18,896 nucleotides of DNA from JACZWZ01 sp036478235 (GTDB lineage: Bacteria > Actinomycetota > Acidimicrobiia > Spongiisociales > UBA11373). The DNA is taken from contig JAZGDZ010000081.1 in NCBI GenBank assembly GCA_036478235.1, positions 1-18,896 of the forward strand, given 5' to 3'. The notes under the pieces were generated by a model. The model was given only the letters and a program-made list of their open reading frames with translations. It was not told where the DNA came from and searched no databases. Positions 1 through 6,678 of this stretch are shown here, piece by piece. The position numbers and the translations under genes were made by a program. The first letter of the stretch is position 1. Each line of letters begins with the position of its first letter.

Positions 1-6
1 CTCTTT

Positions 7-55
7 GAGTCTTGAGTCTCCAGTCTCCAGTCTCCAGTCTCCAGTCCGGAGTATT
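7..55. repeat. Heptamer array, CAGTCTC family
   Basis: Seven consecutive 7-nt units can be read: GAGTCTT, GAGTCTC, CAGTCTC three times, CAGTCCG and GAGTATT. The array sits at the window edge and may continue to the left. It lies outside any gene. The period is the same as in every other simple repeat of this window, although the sequence is different. Confidence 0.85.
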
Positions 56-89
56 CGGCCAGAGACCGGCTCGCGCTCGATCACACTTT

Positions 90-124
90 GACTGGTGACC
101 GGTGGCTGGCGACTGGCGACTTCC
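90..124. repeat. Degenerate heptamer array, GACTGGY family
   Basis: Five units in 7-nt register can be read: GACTGGT, GACCGGT, GGCTGGC, GACTGGC and GACTTCC. The units share the GRCTGG core and drift at the ends. It lies 35 nt from the preceding array, in the gene-free stretch beyond ftsK. Confidence 0.6.
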
Positions 125-170
125 TAGGTGTCTGCTGAGTAATGCCGTTGCTCAGATCGGCGGCCAGGCG

Positions 171-243
171 CGCCACTCGCTAGGACCTCGGTTTCGCCAC
201 TCCTCGCGCAGGAATGGCGGGACCGAGGACACCGCGAGTGGCG
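171..243. other. 73-nt nested hairpin downstream of ftsK
   Basis: Three inverted repeats are nested. The outer arms are CGCCACTCGC (171-180) and GCGAGTGGCG (234-243), 10 bp and perfect. The middle arms are CCTCGGT (186-192) and ACCGAGG (222-228). The inner arms are CGCCA (195-199) and TGGCG (215-219), continuing as TCC/GGA to a 7-nt loop at 204-210. About 25 bp pair within 73 nt. It begins 46 nt past the ftsK stop (ftsK is on the minus strand), so it could end or protect that transcript, but no T-run follows. A small structured RNA or a miniature palindromic element are alternatives. A weaker 5-bp inverted repeat (CTGAG 135-139, CTCAG 151-155) lies beside it. Confidence 0.6.
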
Positions 244-288
244 ATGGATGGTCGTCGAGATGAGTGACATGTATTGCTCAGCGGGCTC

Positions 289-2553
289 CTAGACGTCGAC
301 GGTCAGGATCGCCTCGACCTCGTCGGCGTCGACGAGCACCACCCGTGCCTTGGAGCCCTCCGAGGGACCCACGATCCCTCTTCGCTCCAGGATGTCCATG
401 ACCCGGCCGGCCCTGGCGAAACCGATGCGCAGCTTGCGCTGCAGCATCGAGGTCGATCCCAGCTGGGAGCGCACGACGAGCTCCAGCGCCTGACGGACGA
501 TCTCGGGATCCTCACCTTCGAATTCTGCCAGCTCGGCCTGCTGCGCCTCGGCCTCCTTGAACACTCCCTGCTCGTACCGAGCCTGCCGCTGGGCCTTCAC
601 CCAGTCGACGACCGCGCGGATCTCCTCCTCGCTCACCCAGGCTCCCTGGATCCGCTCCGGCTTCGGGTCGCGGGCGGTCACGACGATCATGTCCCCGAGG
701 CCGATGAGCTTCTCTGCCCCGGCGGAATCGAGTATCACCCTGCTGTCCGCCTGGGAGGCGACCGAGAACGCCAGTCGCGACGGAATGTTGGCCTTGATCA
801 CACCGGTGATCACGTCCACCGACGGCCGCTGGGTCGCCAACACCAGATGAATACCGACGGCGCGCGCCATTTGGGCGATCCGAACGATGGCGTCCTCCAC
901 CGCCCGGCCGGCGACGATCATCAGATCGTTGAGCTCGTCGACGACGATGGCGACATAGGGGAACCGATCGAATCGCTCTTCGTCGAGAAGGCCGGCGTCG
1001 TGCTTCTCGTGGTAGCCCGGGATGTCGCGCACCTCGGCGTCGGCGAGCAGGTCGTAGCGTCGATCCATCTCGCGCACCGCCCACTGCAGGGCGTCCACCG
1101 CCTTCTTCGGATTGGTGATGACCCGCGTCAGCAGGTGCGGGACCTCGTTGTACTGCCCCAGTTCGACACGCTTGGGATCGACCAGGATGAGCCGCACCTC
1201 CTCAGGGGTCGCCCGCATGAGGATCGAGGTCACGAACGCGTTGATGCACGACGACTTCCCGGCTCCGGTCGCTCCGGCAATGAGGACGTGGGGAAGCTCG
1301 GAGAGGTTGAGCATCTCCGGCGCACCGGAGATGTCCATTCCCAGGCCGACCTCGAGGGGGTGGGCTGCCTTCTTGGCCTCCGGGCTGCGCAGGATGTCAC
1401 CGAGGGTGATCAGCCGGCGACGCCGGTTGGGGACCTCGACGCCGATCGCACTCCGACCGGGGATCGGCGCCAGAATACGAACATCGGGAGTGGCTAGGGC
1501 GTATGCGATGTCGTGCGCCAAACTGGTGACGCGCGCCACCTTGACGCCGGGAGCGAGCTCGATCTCGTACCGGGTGACGGTGGGGCCCGGAACGATGCGA
1601 GTCAGACGGGCGTCCACCCCGTGTTGCAGCAGAGTTTCTTCGAGTTCGCGTGCGGTGCCGTCGAGGACCCGTTTGCTCTGCCCGGCACCGCCACCCAGCC
1701 CGAGAAGTTCGGGAGGCGGAAGCTCATAGCTCGGTAACGGAGTCGACCGCGGGGCGGGAGCCGCGGGTTGCGGAGCCGGCTGGGGCCGGCTCGGCGCGGG
1801 AGGGAACTCCTGGTCGTGCTCGGCGGCCGGCTCGGTCGGCTCCGGCTGCGAGGAGTGCACGAGCCGCACCGGCTCGATCGAACGAACCTCAACGCGGGGC
1901 CGCTTGGGTCGGGTGGTGAATCTCTTCCACCCGGTGCCGATCCCGTCGAACAACGTGCGCCCGGCGTCGCGCACCGTCGTCCTCGTCATCAACAACACCC
2001 CGAGCGTCGTAAAGGCCAGCAGGATCACGAATGCGCCCCAGAACCCGACTATGCGGCGCAACGGGAAGGCGACGAGCGACCCGATGGCACCACCTCGCTC
2101 CTTGACGAGGTCGATCGAGTCCGCCAGCGACACCGTTCCCGTCATGAGATGAAACATCCCCAAAGACGCCAGGAAGGTGCCCCCGAGGCCGACGGCGATG
2201 CGCCCGTAATCCGAGCGCGGCCGGGTCGCAACGAGCAAACCGCCGAGCGCCACCATCACCGGCGACACGGCATAACCCCACACCCCGACGAGGAGCTCGA
2301 GGCCCGCGGTGATCCCGTCTCCTACCGGCCCGGCCAGGCCGAAGTAGGCGAGCGCCACGATCACCCCGAGCACGATCAGGACGATGCCCCAGACGTCGTC
2401 GGCCTGTCTCCCGAACCCGGTCCGAACCCGATCCCGCATCGCCGCCAGCATCGAACGACGCGGCCGTTTCGGCCTCGACTTCCTTGAGGTCTTGCTTCCG
2501 GTCGCCCGGCCCCGCCCCAAGCCCCGGCTGCGGGCGGGCTTCCGTGATGCCAT
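289..2553 (-). CDS. ftsK: DNA translocase FtsK/SpoIIIE
   Basis: Membrane-anchored, ATP-driven double-stranded DNA pump that clears chromosome DNA from the division septum and aligns dif sites for XerCD. The product is 754 aa. An Arg/Lys-rich N-terminus (1-50) is followed by four membrane segments near 54-76, 84-109, 117-138 and 168-190. A short Pro-rich linker (about 235-285) leads to the motor, with Walker A GATGAGKSS at 427-435 and Walker B ending in D539-E540. A C-terminal winged-helix gamma domain (about 686-741) would read the KOPS polarity sequences. The ORF is open 30 codons further upstream, but those residues look non-coding. ATG 2553 begins the basic N-terminus and has a TACCCT box 9 nt upstream and no Shine-Dalgarno. 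Walker B reads DELNDL where DELADL or DEFADL is commoner. The order dapA-rnj-ftsK is typical of actinobacteria. Confidence 0.95.
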   Translation of the reverse strand: MASRKPARSRGLGRGRATGSKTSRKSRPKRPRRSMLAAMRDRVRTGFGRQADDVWGIVLIVLGVIVALAYFGLAGPVGDGITAGLELLVGVWGYAVSPVMVALGGLLVATRPRSDYGRIAVGLGGTFLASLGMFHLMTGTVSLADSIDLVKERGGAIGSLVAFPLRRIVGFWGAFVILLAFTTLGVLLMTRTTVRDAGRTLFDGIGTGWKRFTTRPKRPRVEVRSIEPVRLVHSSQPEPTEPAAEHDQEFPPAPSRPQPAPQPAAPAPRSTPLPSYELPPPELLGLGGGAGQSKRVLDGTARELEETLLQHGVDARLTRIVPGPTVTRYEIELAPGVKVARVTSLAHDIAYALATPDVRILAPIPGRSAIGVEVPNRRRRLITLGDILRSPEAKKAAHPLEVGLGMDISGAPEMLNLSELPHVLIAGATGAGKSSCINAFVTSILMRATPEEVRLILVDPKRVELGQYNEVPHLLTRVITNPKKAVDALQWAVREMDRRYDLLADAEVRDIPGYHEKHDAGLLDEERFDRFPYVAIVVDELNDLMIVAGRAVEDAIVRIAQMARAVGIHLVLATQRPSVDVITGVIKANIPSRLAFSVASQADSRVILDSAGAEKLIGLGDMIVVTARDPKPERIQGAWVSEEEIRAVVDWVKAQRQARYEQGVFKEAEAQQAELAEFEGEDPEIVRQALELVVRSQLGSTSMLQRKLRIGFARAGRVMDILERRGIVGPSEGSKARVVLVDADEVEAILTVDV

Positions 2554-2562
2554 AGGAAGCTG

Positions 2563-2568
2563 AGGGTA
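2563..2568 (-). promoter_or_regulatory. Possible -10 box of a leaderless ftsK transcript
   Basis: TACCCT on the minus strand fits TAnnnT and ends 9 nt before the ftsK ATG. No purine-rich Shine-Dalgarno lies between. No convincing -35 was seen. Confidence 0.35.
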
Positions 2569-2635
2569 AACCGTTATCGGTGTTTCGTGAGTGATCTCGG
2601 TCGATAGCGTGGAGCATGGGGCATGCAGCGGGCAG

Positions 2636-2742
2636 TCAGACATCAGACATCAGACATCAGACATCAGACATCAGACATCAGACATCAGACATCGAGAGTG
2701 TGTCACTTCTGAGATCTGAAATCTGAGATCTGAGATCTGAGA
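2636..2742. repeat. Bipartite heptamer repeat, copy A
   Basis: Eight exact TCAGACA units (2636-2691) are followed by a 16-nt spacer (2692-2707) and five TCTGARA units (2708-2742). A degenerate unit, TCAGACC, then carries the rnj stop codon (TCA at 2743-2745, read as TGA on the minus strand). The second arm is about 5/7 complementary to the first per heptamer, so the whole can fold as an imperfect hairpin. The spacer forms its own apical stem AGTG-TGT-CACT. The copy fills most of the gap between rnj and ftsK and is much poorer in GC than the genes. Confidence 0.9.
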
Positions 2743-4374
2743 TCAGACCTCTAGCACTACGGGTATCACGACCGCCCGACGTCCGGTCTCGGCGCGCGTG
2801 ACCGCATTCACCGCCCCCTTGACCCGGCGCCGCGCCTGTTGGTAGTCGATCGGGAGGTCGAGGCGCCCCACTTCGGAGCGGATCCGGGCGACGGCGAGGT
2901 CGAACACGTCTCCGGGATCATCCATGAATCCGTGGCTGTTCAGATCCGGCCCCTGGACTATCTCCCCGGTGGCGCCGTCCACCGCAAGGGTGACAACGAC
3001 GACGCCGTCCTCCGCCAGATGACGTCGATCGCGAATCACACCCTGCACCGCACCGGCCACTTCCAGGCCGTCCACGTAGACCAGCGGCGCCGGAATGGCC
3101 TTTCGCTCGACCCGGGCCTTGCCGTCCTCGAGAACGATCGCATCGCCGTCTTCGCACAGGAAGACCTCGGGCACCCGCATCTCCTCTGCCAGGTCGGCGT
3201 GTGCCAGCAGGTGCCGATACTCGCCGTGAACGGGCACGAACGCCTGGGGGCGCACGACGTTGATGAACGTCTTCAGTTCTTCGCGGGCACCGTGGCCCGA
3301 CACGTGGACCTCGGCGTTGTTGCCGTGGAACACCCGGGCCCCGCGACGCAAGAGCCCGTTGATGACCTGCGACACCTTCGTCTCGTTGCCCGGGATCGGC
3401 CTGGCGGAGATGAGCACCGTGTCGCCCGATTCGATCGTCACCCACTTGTGGTCTCCGCCGGCCATCAGCGTCAGGGCCGAGAACGGCTCACCCTGGCTGC
3501 CGGTGCACACGATCGCCGTCTTCTCCGGTGGGAGGCCGAGGAGTTCCTCCAGTGGCATCACGCTGTCCTCGGGCAAGCTGAGCAAGCCCATCTCGCCGGC
3601 GATGGGGACGTTGCGGGTCATACTGCGTCCCATGAAGGCCACGTATCTCCCCGCATCGACTGCGGCATCGACGATCTGTTGCACCCGGTGGATGTGGCTG
3701 GCGAAGCAGGCCGCCACCAGGCGCCCCTTGGTCTCGACGACGATCTCGTAGAGCGGCTGAGCGAGGCTGGACTCCGACGGGACGAACCCCGGTTGTTCGG
3801 CGTTGGTGCTGTCCGACAGCAGCAGACGGACACCGCGCCTGCCCAGCGCGGCAAACTCGGGCAGATCGGTCGGCGTGTTGTCGATCGGCGTCGGGTCCAG
3901 CTTGAAATCCCCAGAATGCAGAACGATGCCCTCCGGGGTGTCGAAGGCGATGCCGGCCCCCTGAGGGATCGAGTGCGAAACGGGCACGAGCATGAACTTG
4001 AAGCCCTCGTGTTGCACCCACTCCCCCATGCCCACCGGGCGAAGGTCGTGCTCGACAGCGGCCTCTTCGAGACGGGATCGCGCCAGCGCCAGCGCCAGGG
4101 GGGCCCCGAACACCGGGACCTTCACCTCCGCCAGCAGGAAGGCGAGCGCTCCGACATGGTCCTCGTGACCGTGGGTGAGGACCACGCAGTCCAGGTCGTC
4201 GACCCTGGCCAAGACCGGTGAGAAGTCGGGAAGAACCAGGTCGACGCCGAGCATGTGCTCGTCGGGGAACATCAGGCCGCAGTCGATCAGGGCGAGGCGG
4301 CCCTCTACCTCGAGCAAAGCACAGTTGCGGCCTATCTCACCCAGGCCGCCGAGAAACGAGACCTGGACGCTCAT
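2743..4374 (-). CDS. rnj: Ribonuclease J (metallo-beta-lactamase/beta-CASP)
   Basis: Zinc-dependent 5'-3' exoribonuclease and endoribonuclease for mRNA decay and rRNA maturation in the cytoplasm. The product is 543 aa, close to the family's usual 550. The metallo-beta-lactamase signature HGHEDH is at residues 68-73, with H134 (PVSHSIP) and D156 (HSGDFK) as further ligands. The beta-CASP part includes SDSTNAE (188-194), TGSQGEP (291-297), VSGHG (358-362) and PVHGEYRHL (381-389). The C-terminal RNase J domain follows from about 430. ATG 4374 is chosen because its ATGA overlaps the dapA stop, indicating translational coupling, and because MSVQVSFLGGLGEIGRN is the usual N-terminus. The 66 codons open upstream are the dapA 3' end read in another frame. 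The stop codon lies at the edge of heptamer repeat copy A. Confidence 0.96.
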   Translation of the reverse strand: MSVQVSFLGGLGEIGRNCALLEVEGRLALIDCGLMFPDEHMLGVDLVLPDFSPVLARVDDLDCVVLTHGHEDHVGALAFLLAEVKVPVFGAPLALALARSRLEEAAVEHDLRPVGMGEWVQHEGFKFMLVPVSHSIPQGAGIAFDTPEGIVLHSGDFKLDPTPIDNTPTDLPEFAALGRRGVRLLLSDSTNAEQPGFVPSESSLAQPLYEIVVETKGRLVAACFASHIHRVQQIVDAAVDAGRYVAFMGRSMTRNVPIAGEMGLLSLPEDSVMPLEELLGLPPEKTAIVCTGSQGEPFSALTLMAGGDHKWVTIESGDTVLISARPIPGNETKVSQVINGLLRRGARVFHGNNAEVHVSGHGAREELKTFINVVRPQAFVPVHGEYRHLLAHADLAEEMRVPEVFLCEDGDAIVLEDGKARVERKAIPAPLVYVDGLEVAGAVQGVIRDRRHLAEDGVVVVTLAVDGATGEIVQGPDLNSHGFMDDPGDVFDLAVARIRSEVGRLDLPIDYQQARRRVKGAVNAVTRAETGRRAVVIPVVLEV

Positions 4375-5255
4375 CCGCTTCGGGCGATCGCCAGCGCCTC
4401 CTTGACCGCATTCACCACCTCCGGCGACGCCGCCACGAGGGGCGATCGCGGGATTCCGACCGGTTGCCAGAGGGCATCGAGCGCACCCTTGACCGGCATC
4501 GGATTGGGCTCCGCGAAAAGGGCCCGGCACAGCGGGGCAAGGGCCAGGTGGAGGCGACGCGCCCCGTCCCAATCGCCGTCGACGGCGGCCCGCACCATGG
4601 CGGCGATCTGTTCGCCGGCGAGATGCGCCGCCACCGAGACGATGCCGACCCCTCCGACAGCCATCATGGGGAGCGTGAGCATGTCATCGCCCGAGTAGAC
4701 GGCGAGCGAGTCGCCGCAGGCGCCGACCGTCTCAGTGGTGAATGCCAGATCGCCCACGGCGTCCTTCACCGCCACGATCCGATCGTGCTCGGCCAGTCGG
4801 GCGAGTGTCTCCAGCTCGATCCGCCTCCCGGTGCGCGAGGGAATGTTGTAGAGCAGCACGGGAACCGAAGAAGCGTCCGCGATGGCGGTGAAGTGCTCGA
4901 ACAGCCCTTGCTGGGGAGGCCGTGAGTAGTAGGGCGTCACCGCCATCACGCCGTCGACACCGGCCTCCATCGCCCCCTCCGTCAGGTGGATGGACTCGGC
5001 GGTGTCGTAGGTGCCGGTTCCGGCGACAACGACGGCTCGGTCCCCCACCGCCTCGACCACCGCCCGGAACAGCGCGATCTTCTCGTCGCCATCGAGCGTC
5101 GGCGACTCCCCGGTGGTGCCGGAGAGGACTATCCCGTCGTTCCCGGTGTCCACCAGGTGGCGCGCCAGGTCCCACACGGTGCCGTGGTCGACGGCTCCGG
5201 ACGGGTCGAACGGCGTGATCATGGCGGTGAGCACCCGCCCGAACGGTGTGGCCAT
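4371..5255 (-). CDS. dapA: 4-hydroxy-tetrahydrodipicolinate synthase
   Basis: Condenses pyruvate with aspartate semialdehyde, the first committed step of the diaminopimelate/lysine pathway that feeds peptidoglycan. The 294-aa length is normal for DapA. The Schiff-base lysine is K164 (VAVKDAVGD). The proton-relay residues are T47-T48 (SGTTGES) and Y136 (LLYNIPSRTG), and VTPYYSRP (106-113) is the other family motif. Three in-frame starts exist: GTG 5279, ATG 5258 and ATG 5255. ATG 5255 is preferred because GGAGG (5260-5264) lies 4 nt upstream of it but only 1 nt from ATG 5258, and because MATPFGRVLTAMITPFD is a typical N-terminus. A TAACGT box (5282-5287) would place the transcript start after the GTG. 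The stop overlaps the rnj start. Confidence 0.96.
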   Translation of the reverse strand: MATPFGRVLTAMITPFDPSGAVDHGTVWDLARHLVDTGNDGIVLSGTTGESPTLDGDEKIALFRAVVEAVGDRAVVVAGTGTYDTAESIHLTEGAMEAGVDGVMAVTPYYSRPPQQGLFEHFTAIADASSVPVLLYNIPSRTGRRIELETLARLAEHDRIVAVKDAVGDLAFTTETVGACGDSLAVYSGDDMLTLPMMAVGGVGIVSVAAHLAGEQIAAMVRAAVDGDWDGARRLHLALAPLCRALFAEPNPMPVKGALDALWQPVGIPRSPLVAASPEVVNAVKEALAIARSG

Positions 5256-5281
5256 CATGCCTCCGGCGACGGTTGACACCG

Positions 5282-5287
5282 ACGTTA
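5282..5287 (-). promoter_or_regulatory. Possible -10 box of dapA
   Basis: TAACGT on the minus strand fits TAnnnT. Transcription would begin near 5275, leaving a leader of about 20 nt that contains the GGAGG at 5260-5264. This argues against the GTG at 5279 as the start and places the hairpin-rich region upstream outside the dapA leader. No clear -35 was seen. Confidence 0.35.
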
Positions 5288-5319
5288 GTGCCCTGTCCGG
5301 TGACGTTGGCGATGTTGAG

Positions 5320-5605
5320 GGCGAGCCAGGAATCTGGCTCCGGCGTTCGGGTCCTGCTCGGCCCCGAAGCGCCTCCGCATGGATGTGTCGCCATGCAGGC
5401 GACGCAGAGTGCTACGTCTCTGCCAAGAACGCAGATGGCACACGGAGTCGTGCTCCGAGGACGAGGGCGCGCCGTAAGCGCGGACTCGGCGACCTGGGAA
5501 GGGGCCCAGGTCGCACCGCGATGAGGCGTCAGCCGAAGAGCCATCAGACTCGAGGACGCAGCCAGCGGCGTCACTGGATATCCTGAACGCGGCAAACGTT
5601 GCCGG
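5320..5605. ncRNA. Candidate structured RNA between dapA and trxA
   Basis: This part of the 422-nt gap has no convincing reading frame but a chain of inverted repeats. They are: GAGCCAG/CTGGCTC (5323-5340); TTCGGG/CCCGAA inside GGCG/CGCC (5342-5373); CGCCT-GCATGG/CCATGC-AGGCG (5370-5401), which competes with the previous stem for CGCC; GTGC-TCTGC/GCAGA-GCAC (5409-5441); CGGAG/CTCCG (5443-5457); CGCGC/GCGCG (5468-5482); a 10-bp GCGACCTGGG/CCCAGGTCGC (5489-5514); GACGC/GCGTC (5555-5572); CGGCAA/TTGCCG (5590-5604). Loops read as plus strand are more purine-rich (GAAT, CAAGAAC, CGTAA, AAGGGG), so the plus strand is slightly favoured. No signature of RNase P RNA, tmRNA or SRP RNA was recognised. 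High GC raises the chance level of short stems, so only the longer ones carry weight. Confidence 0.35.
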
Positions 5606-5665
5606 TCGGGGCACCAGCAAGAGACGGCGCCTGCAAGCCCGGAATCGCAGCATCCGCAATCCGGT

Positions 5666-5671
5666 TACCGT
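5666..5671 (+). promoter_or_regulatory. Possible -10 box of a leaderless trxA transcript
   Basis: TACCGT fits TAnnnT and ends 6 nt before the ATG at 5678. This spacing places the transcript start on or next to the start codon, and no Shine-Dalgarno is present. Confidence 0.4.
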
Positions 5672-5677
5672 TGTGCC

Positions 5678-6511
5678 ATGGCAAAGGTCAAGGACATCGA
5701 CCAGCAGGACTTCGGAACCCAGGTCCTCCAGCGCAGCCATGAGGTCCCGGTCGTCGTGGATTTCTGGGCGGAGTGGTGCGGCCCGTGCAAGACGCTCGGA
5801 CCGGCACTCGAAGCCGTGGCCGACGCCTACGGCGGCCAGTTCGATCTGGTCAAGGTCGATGTCGACCAGAACCAGGCGCTGTCGCAGCAATTCGGAATCC
5901 AGTCGATCCCGACCGTGATCGCGTTCAGGGACGGTACGCCGGTGTCCCAGTTCACGGGCGCCATCCCCGAGCCGCAGATCAGGCAGTTCATCGACTCGGT
6001 ACTGCCGACCGAGCTCGACCAAATGGTCGACCGGGCGCGAGACCTGGTCCTCGAGGGCGACGAAGTCGCAGCGAGCGCCGTCTTCAGCCAGGTCCTCGAA
6101 CAGGTACCGGACCACGTCGAGGCGGGCACCGGCCTCGCCTCTCTGCTCATCGCCGGCGGCGACACCGACACCGCCCTCATCGTGCTCGGCAAGCTGCCGC
6201 GTACTTCCGAGGTAGAGAAGCTCGAGGCGGCCGCCCGGGTGACCGCCGCCCAGGACGTAGACCTGTCGGCCCTCGAGGAGAAGCTCGCCGCCGACCCCGG
6301 CGACGACGCCACCCGCATCGAACTATCCCAGGCGCTCGCCGCCAACGGCGAGCACGAAGCCGCCCTCGACCACCTGCTCGCCGTCGTCGGCGCCAAGGGG
6401 GACCACATGGACGAGGCGCGGCAGGGCATGGTCGATGTGTTCGGATTGCTCGGAGACGAGCACCCCCTGACGGTCTCGTACCGCAAGGCGCTGGCGAACG
6501 CGCTCTTCTGA
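5678..6511 (+). CDS. Thioredoxin-TPR protein, CnoX/YbbN type
   Basis: Two-part protein of 277 aa. An N-terminal thioredoxin fold (about 5-110) has the active site WCGPC at 33-37 and a cis-proline at P78 (QSIPTV). A helical, TPR-like C-terminal region (about 112-277) is rich in Ala, Leu, Glu and Asp. The length and layout match E. coli CnoX (YbbN), a chaperone-redox protein that hands clients to GroEL/DnaK. E. coli CnoX lacks a full CxxC, whereas this one keeps both cysteines, so thiol-disulfide reductase or holdase activity in the cytoplasm are both possible. The ATG start has no Shine-Dalgarno but a TACCGT box 6 nt upstream. The TGA stop begins a 9-bp palindrome. It is read against its neighbours dapA and the M16 protease, so it looks inserted in an otherwise minus-strand block. 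Confidence 0.9.
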   Translation: MAKVKDIDQQDFGTQVLQRSHEVPVVVDFWAEWCGPCKTLGPALEAVADAYGGQFDLVKVDVDQNQALSQQFGIQSIPTVIAFRDGTPVSQFTGAIPEPQIRQFIDSVLPTELDQMVDRARDLVLEGDEVAASAVFSQVLEQVPDHVEAGTGLASLLIAGGDTDTALIVLGKLPRTSEVEKLEAAARVTAAQDVDLSALEEKLAADPGDDATRIELSQALAANGEHEAALDHLLAVVGAKGDHMDEARQGMVDVFGLLGDEHPLTVSYRKALANALF

Positions 6512-6530
6512 GCAGCGATCTCGCTGCTCA
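6509..6530 (+). terminator. Hairpin starting at the trxA stop codon
   Basis: TGAGCAGCG and CGCTGCTCA form a perfect 9-bp stem around the loop ATCT. Its first three bases are the trxA TGA. No T-run follows; the TCAGACA heptamers begin within the last bases of the stem. It may act with the repeat to end or protect the trxA transcript. Confidence 0.45.
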
Positions 6531-6640
6531 GACATCAGACATCAGACATCGGAAATCGGACATCGGACATCGGACATCGGACATCGAAGAGTGTTCTTTC
6601 TGAAATCTGAAATCTGAGATCTGAAATCTGAAATCTGAAA
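6528..6640. repeat. Bipartite heptamer repeat, copy B
   Basis: The first arm has eight units (6528-6583): three TCAGACA, one TCGGAAA and four TCGGACA. After a 15-nt spacer (6584-6598) come six TCTGARA units (6599-6640). Decaying units in the same register follow to about 6675 (TCTGTCA, TCGGCTA, TCTGCAA, ACTGCAA). The spacer can form the apical stem AAGA-GTGT-TCTT. The copy lies between the convergent 3' ends of trxA and the M16 protease and fills almost the whole gap. Confidence 0.9.
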
Positions 6641-6678
6641 TCTGTCATCGGCTATCTGCAAACTGCAAGCTGCCCGCT

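Noticed and set aside
274..1497. Long plus-strand reading frame opposite ftsK
   Set aside because: It is antisense to a clear FtsK motor domain, His/Asp/Arg-rich without recognisable motifs; a typical high-GC shadow frame.
5508..5530. T-box-like sequence (GGTCGCACCGCG followed by GGCGTC) on the plus strand
   Set aside because: The essential TGGN that pairs with the tRNA end is TCGC here, the bases form one arm of the perfect 10-bp hairpin, no Stem I or specifier was seen, and the downstream gene is a thioredoxin.
4732..5595. Minus-strand frame of 287 codons across the gap upstream of dapA, Cys-containing
   Set aside because: It continues antisense or out of frame through dapA, has no family motif, and overlaps the hairpin-rich stretch; not believable as a protein.
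4371..5677. Lysine riboswitch before dapA
   Set aside because: The conserved lysine-element core was not found on the minus strand, and the likely dapA -10 box leaves a leader of only about 20 nt.
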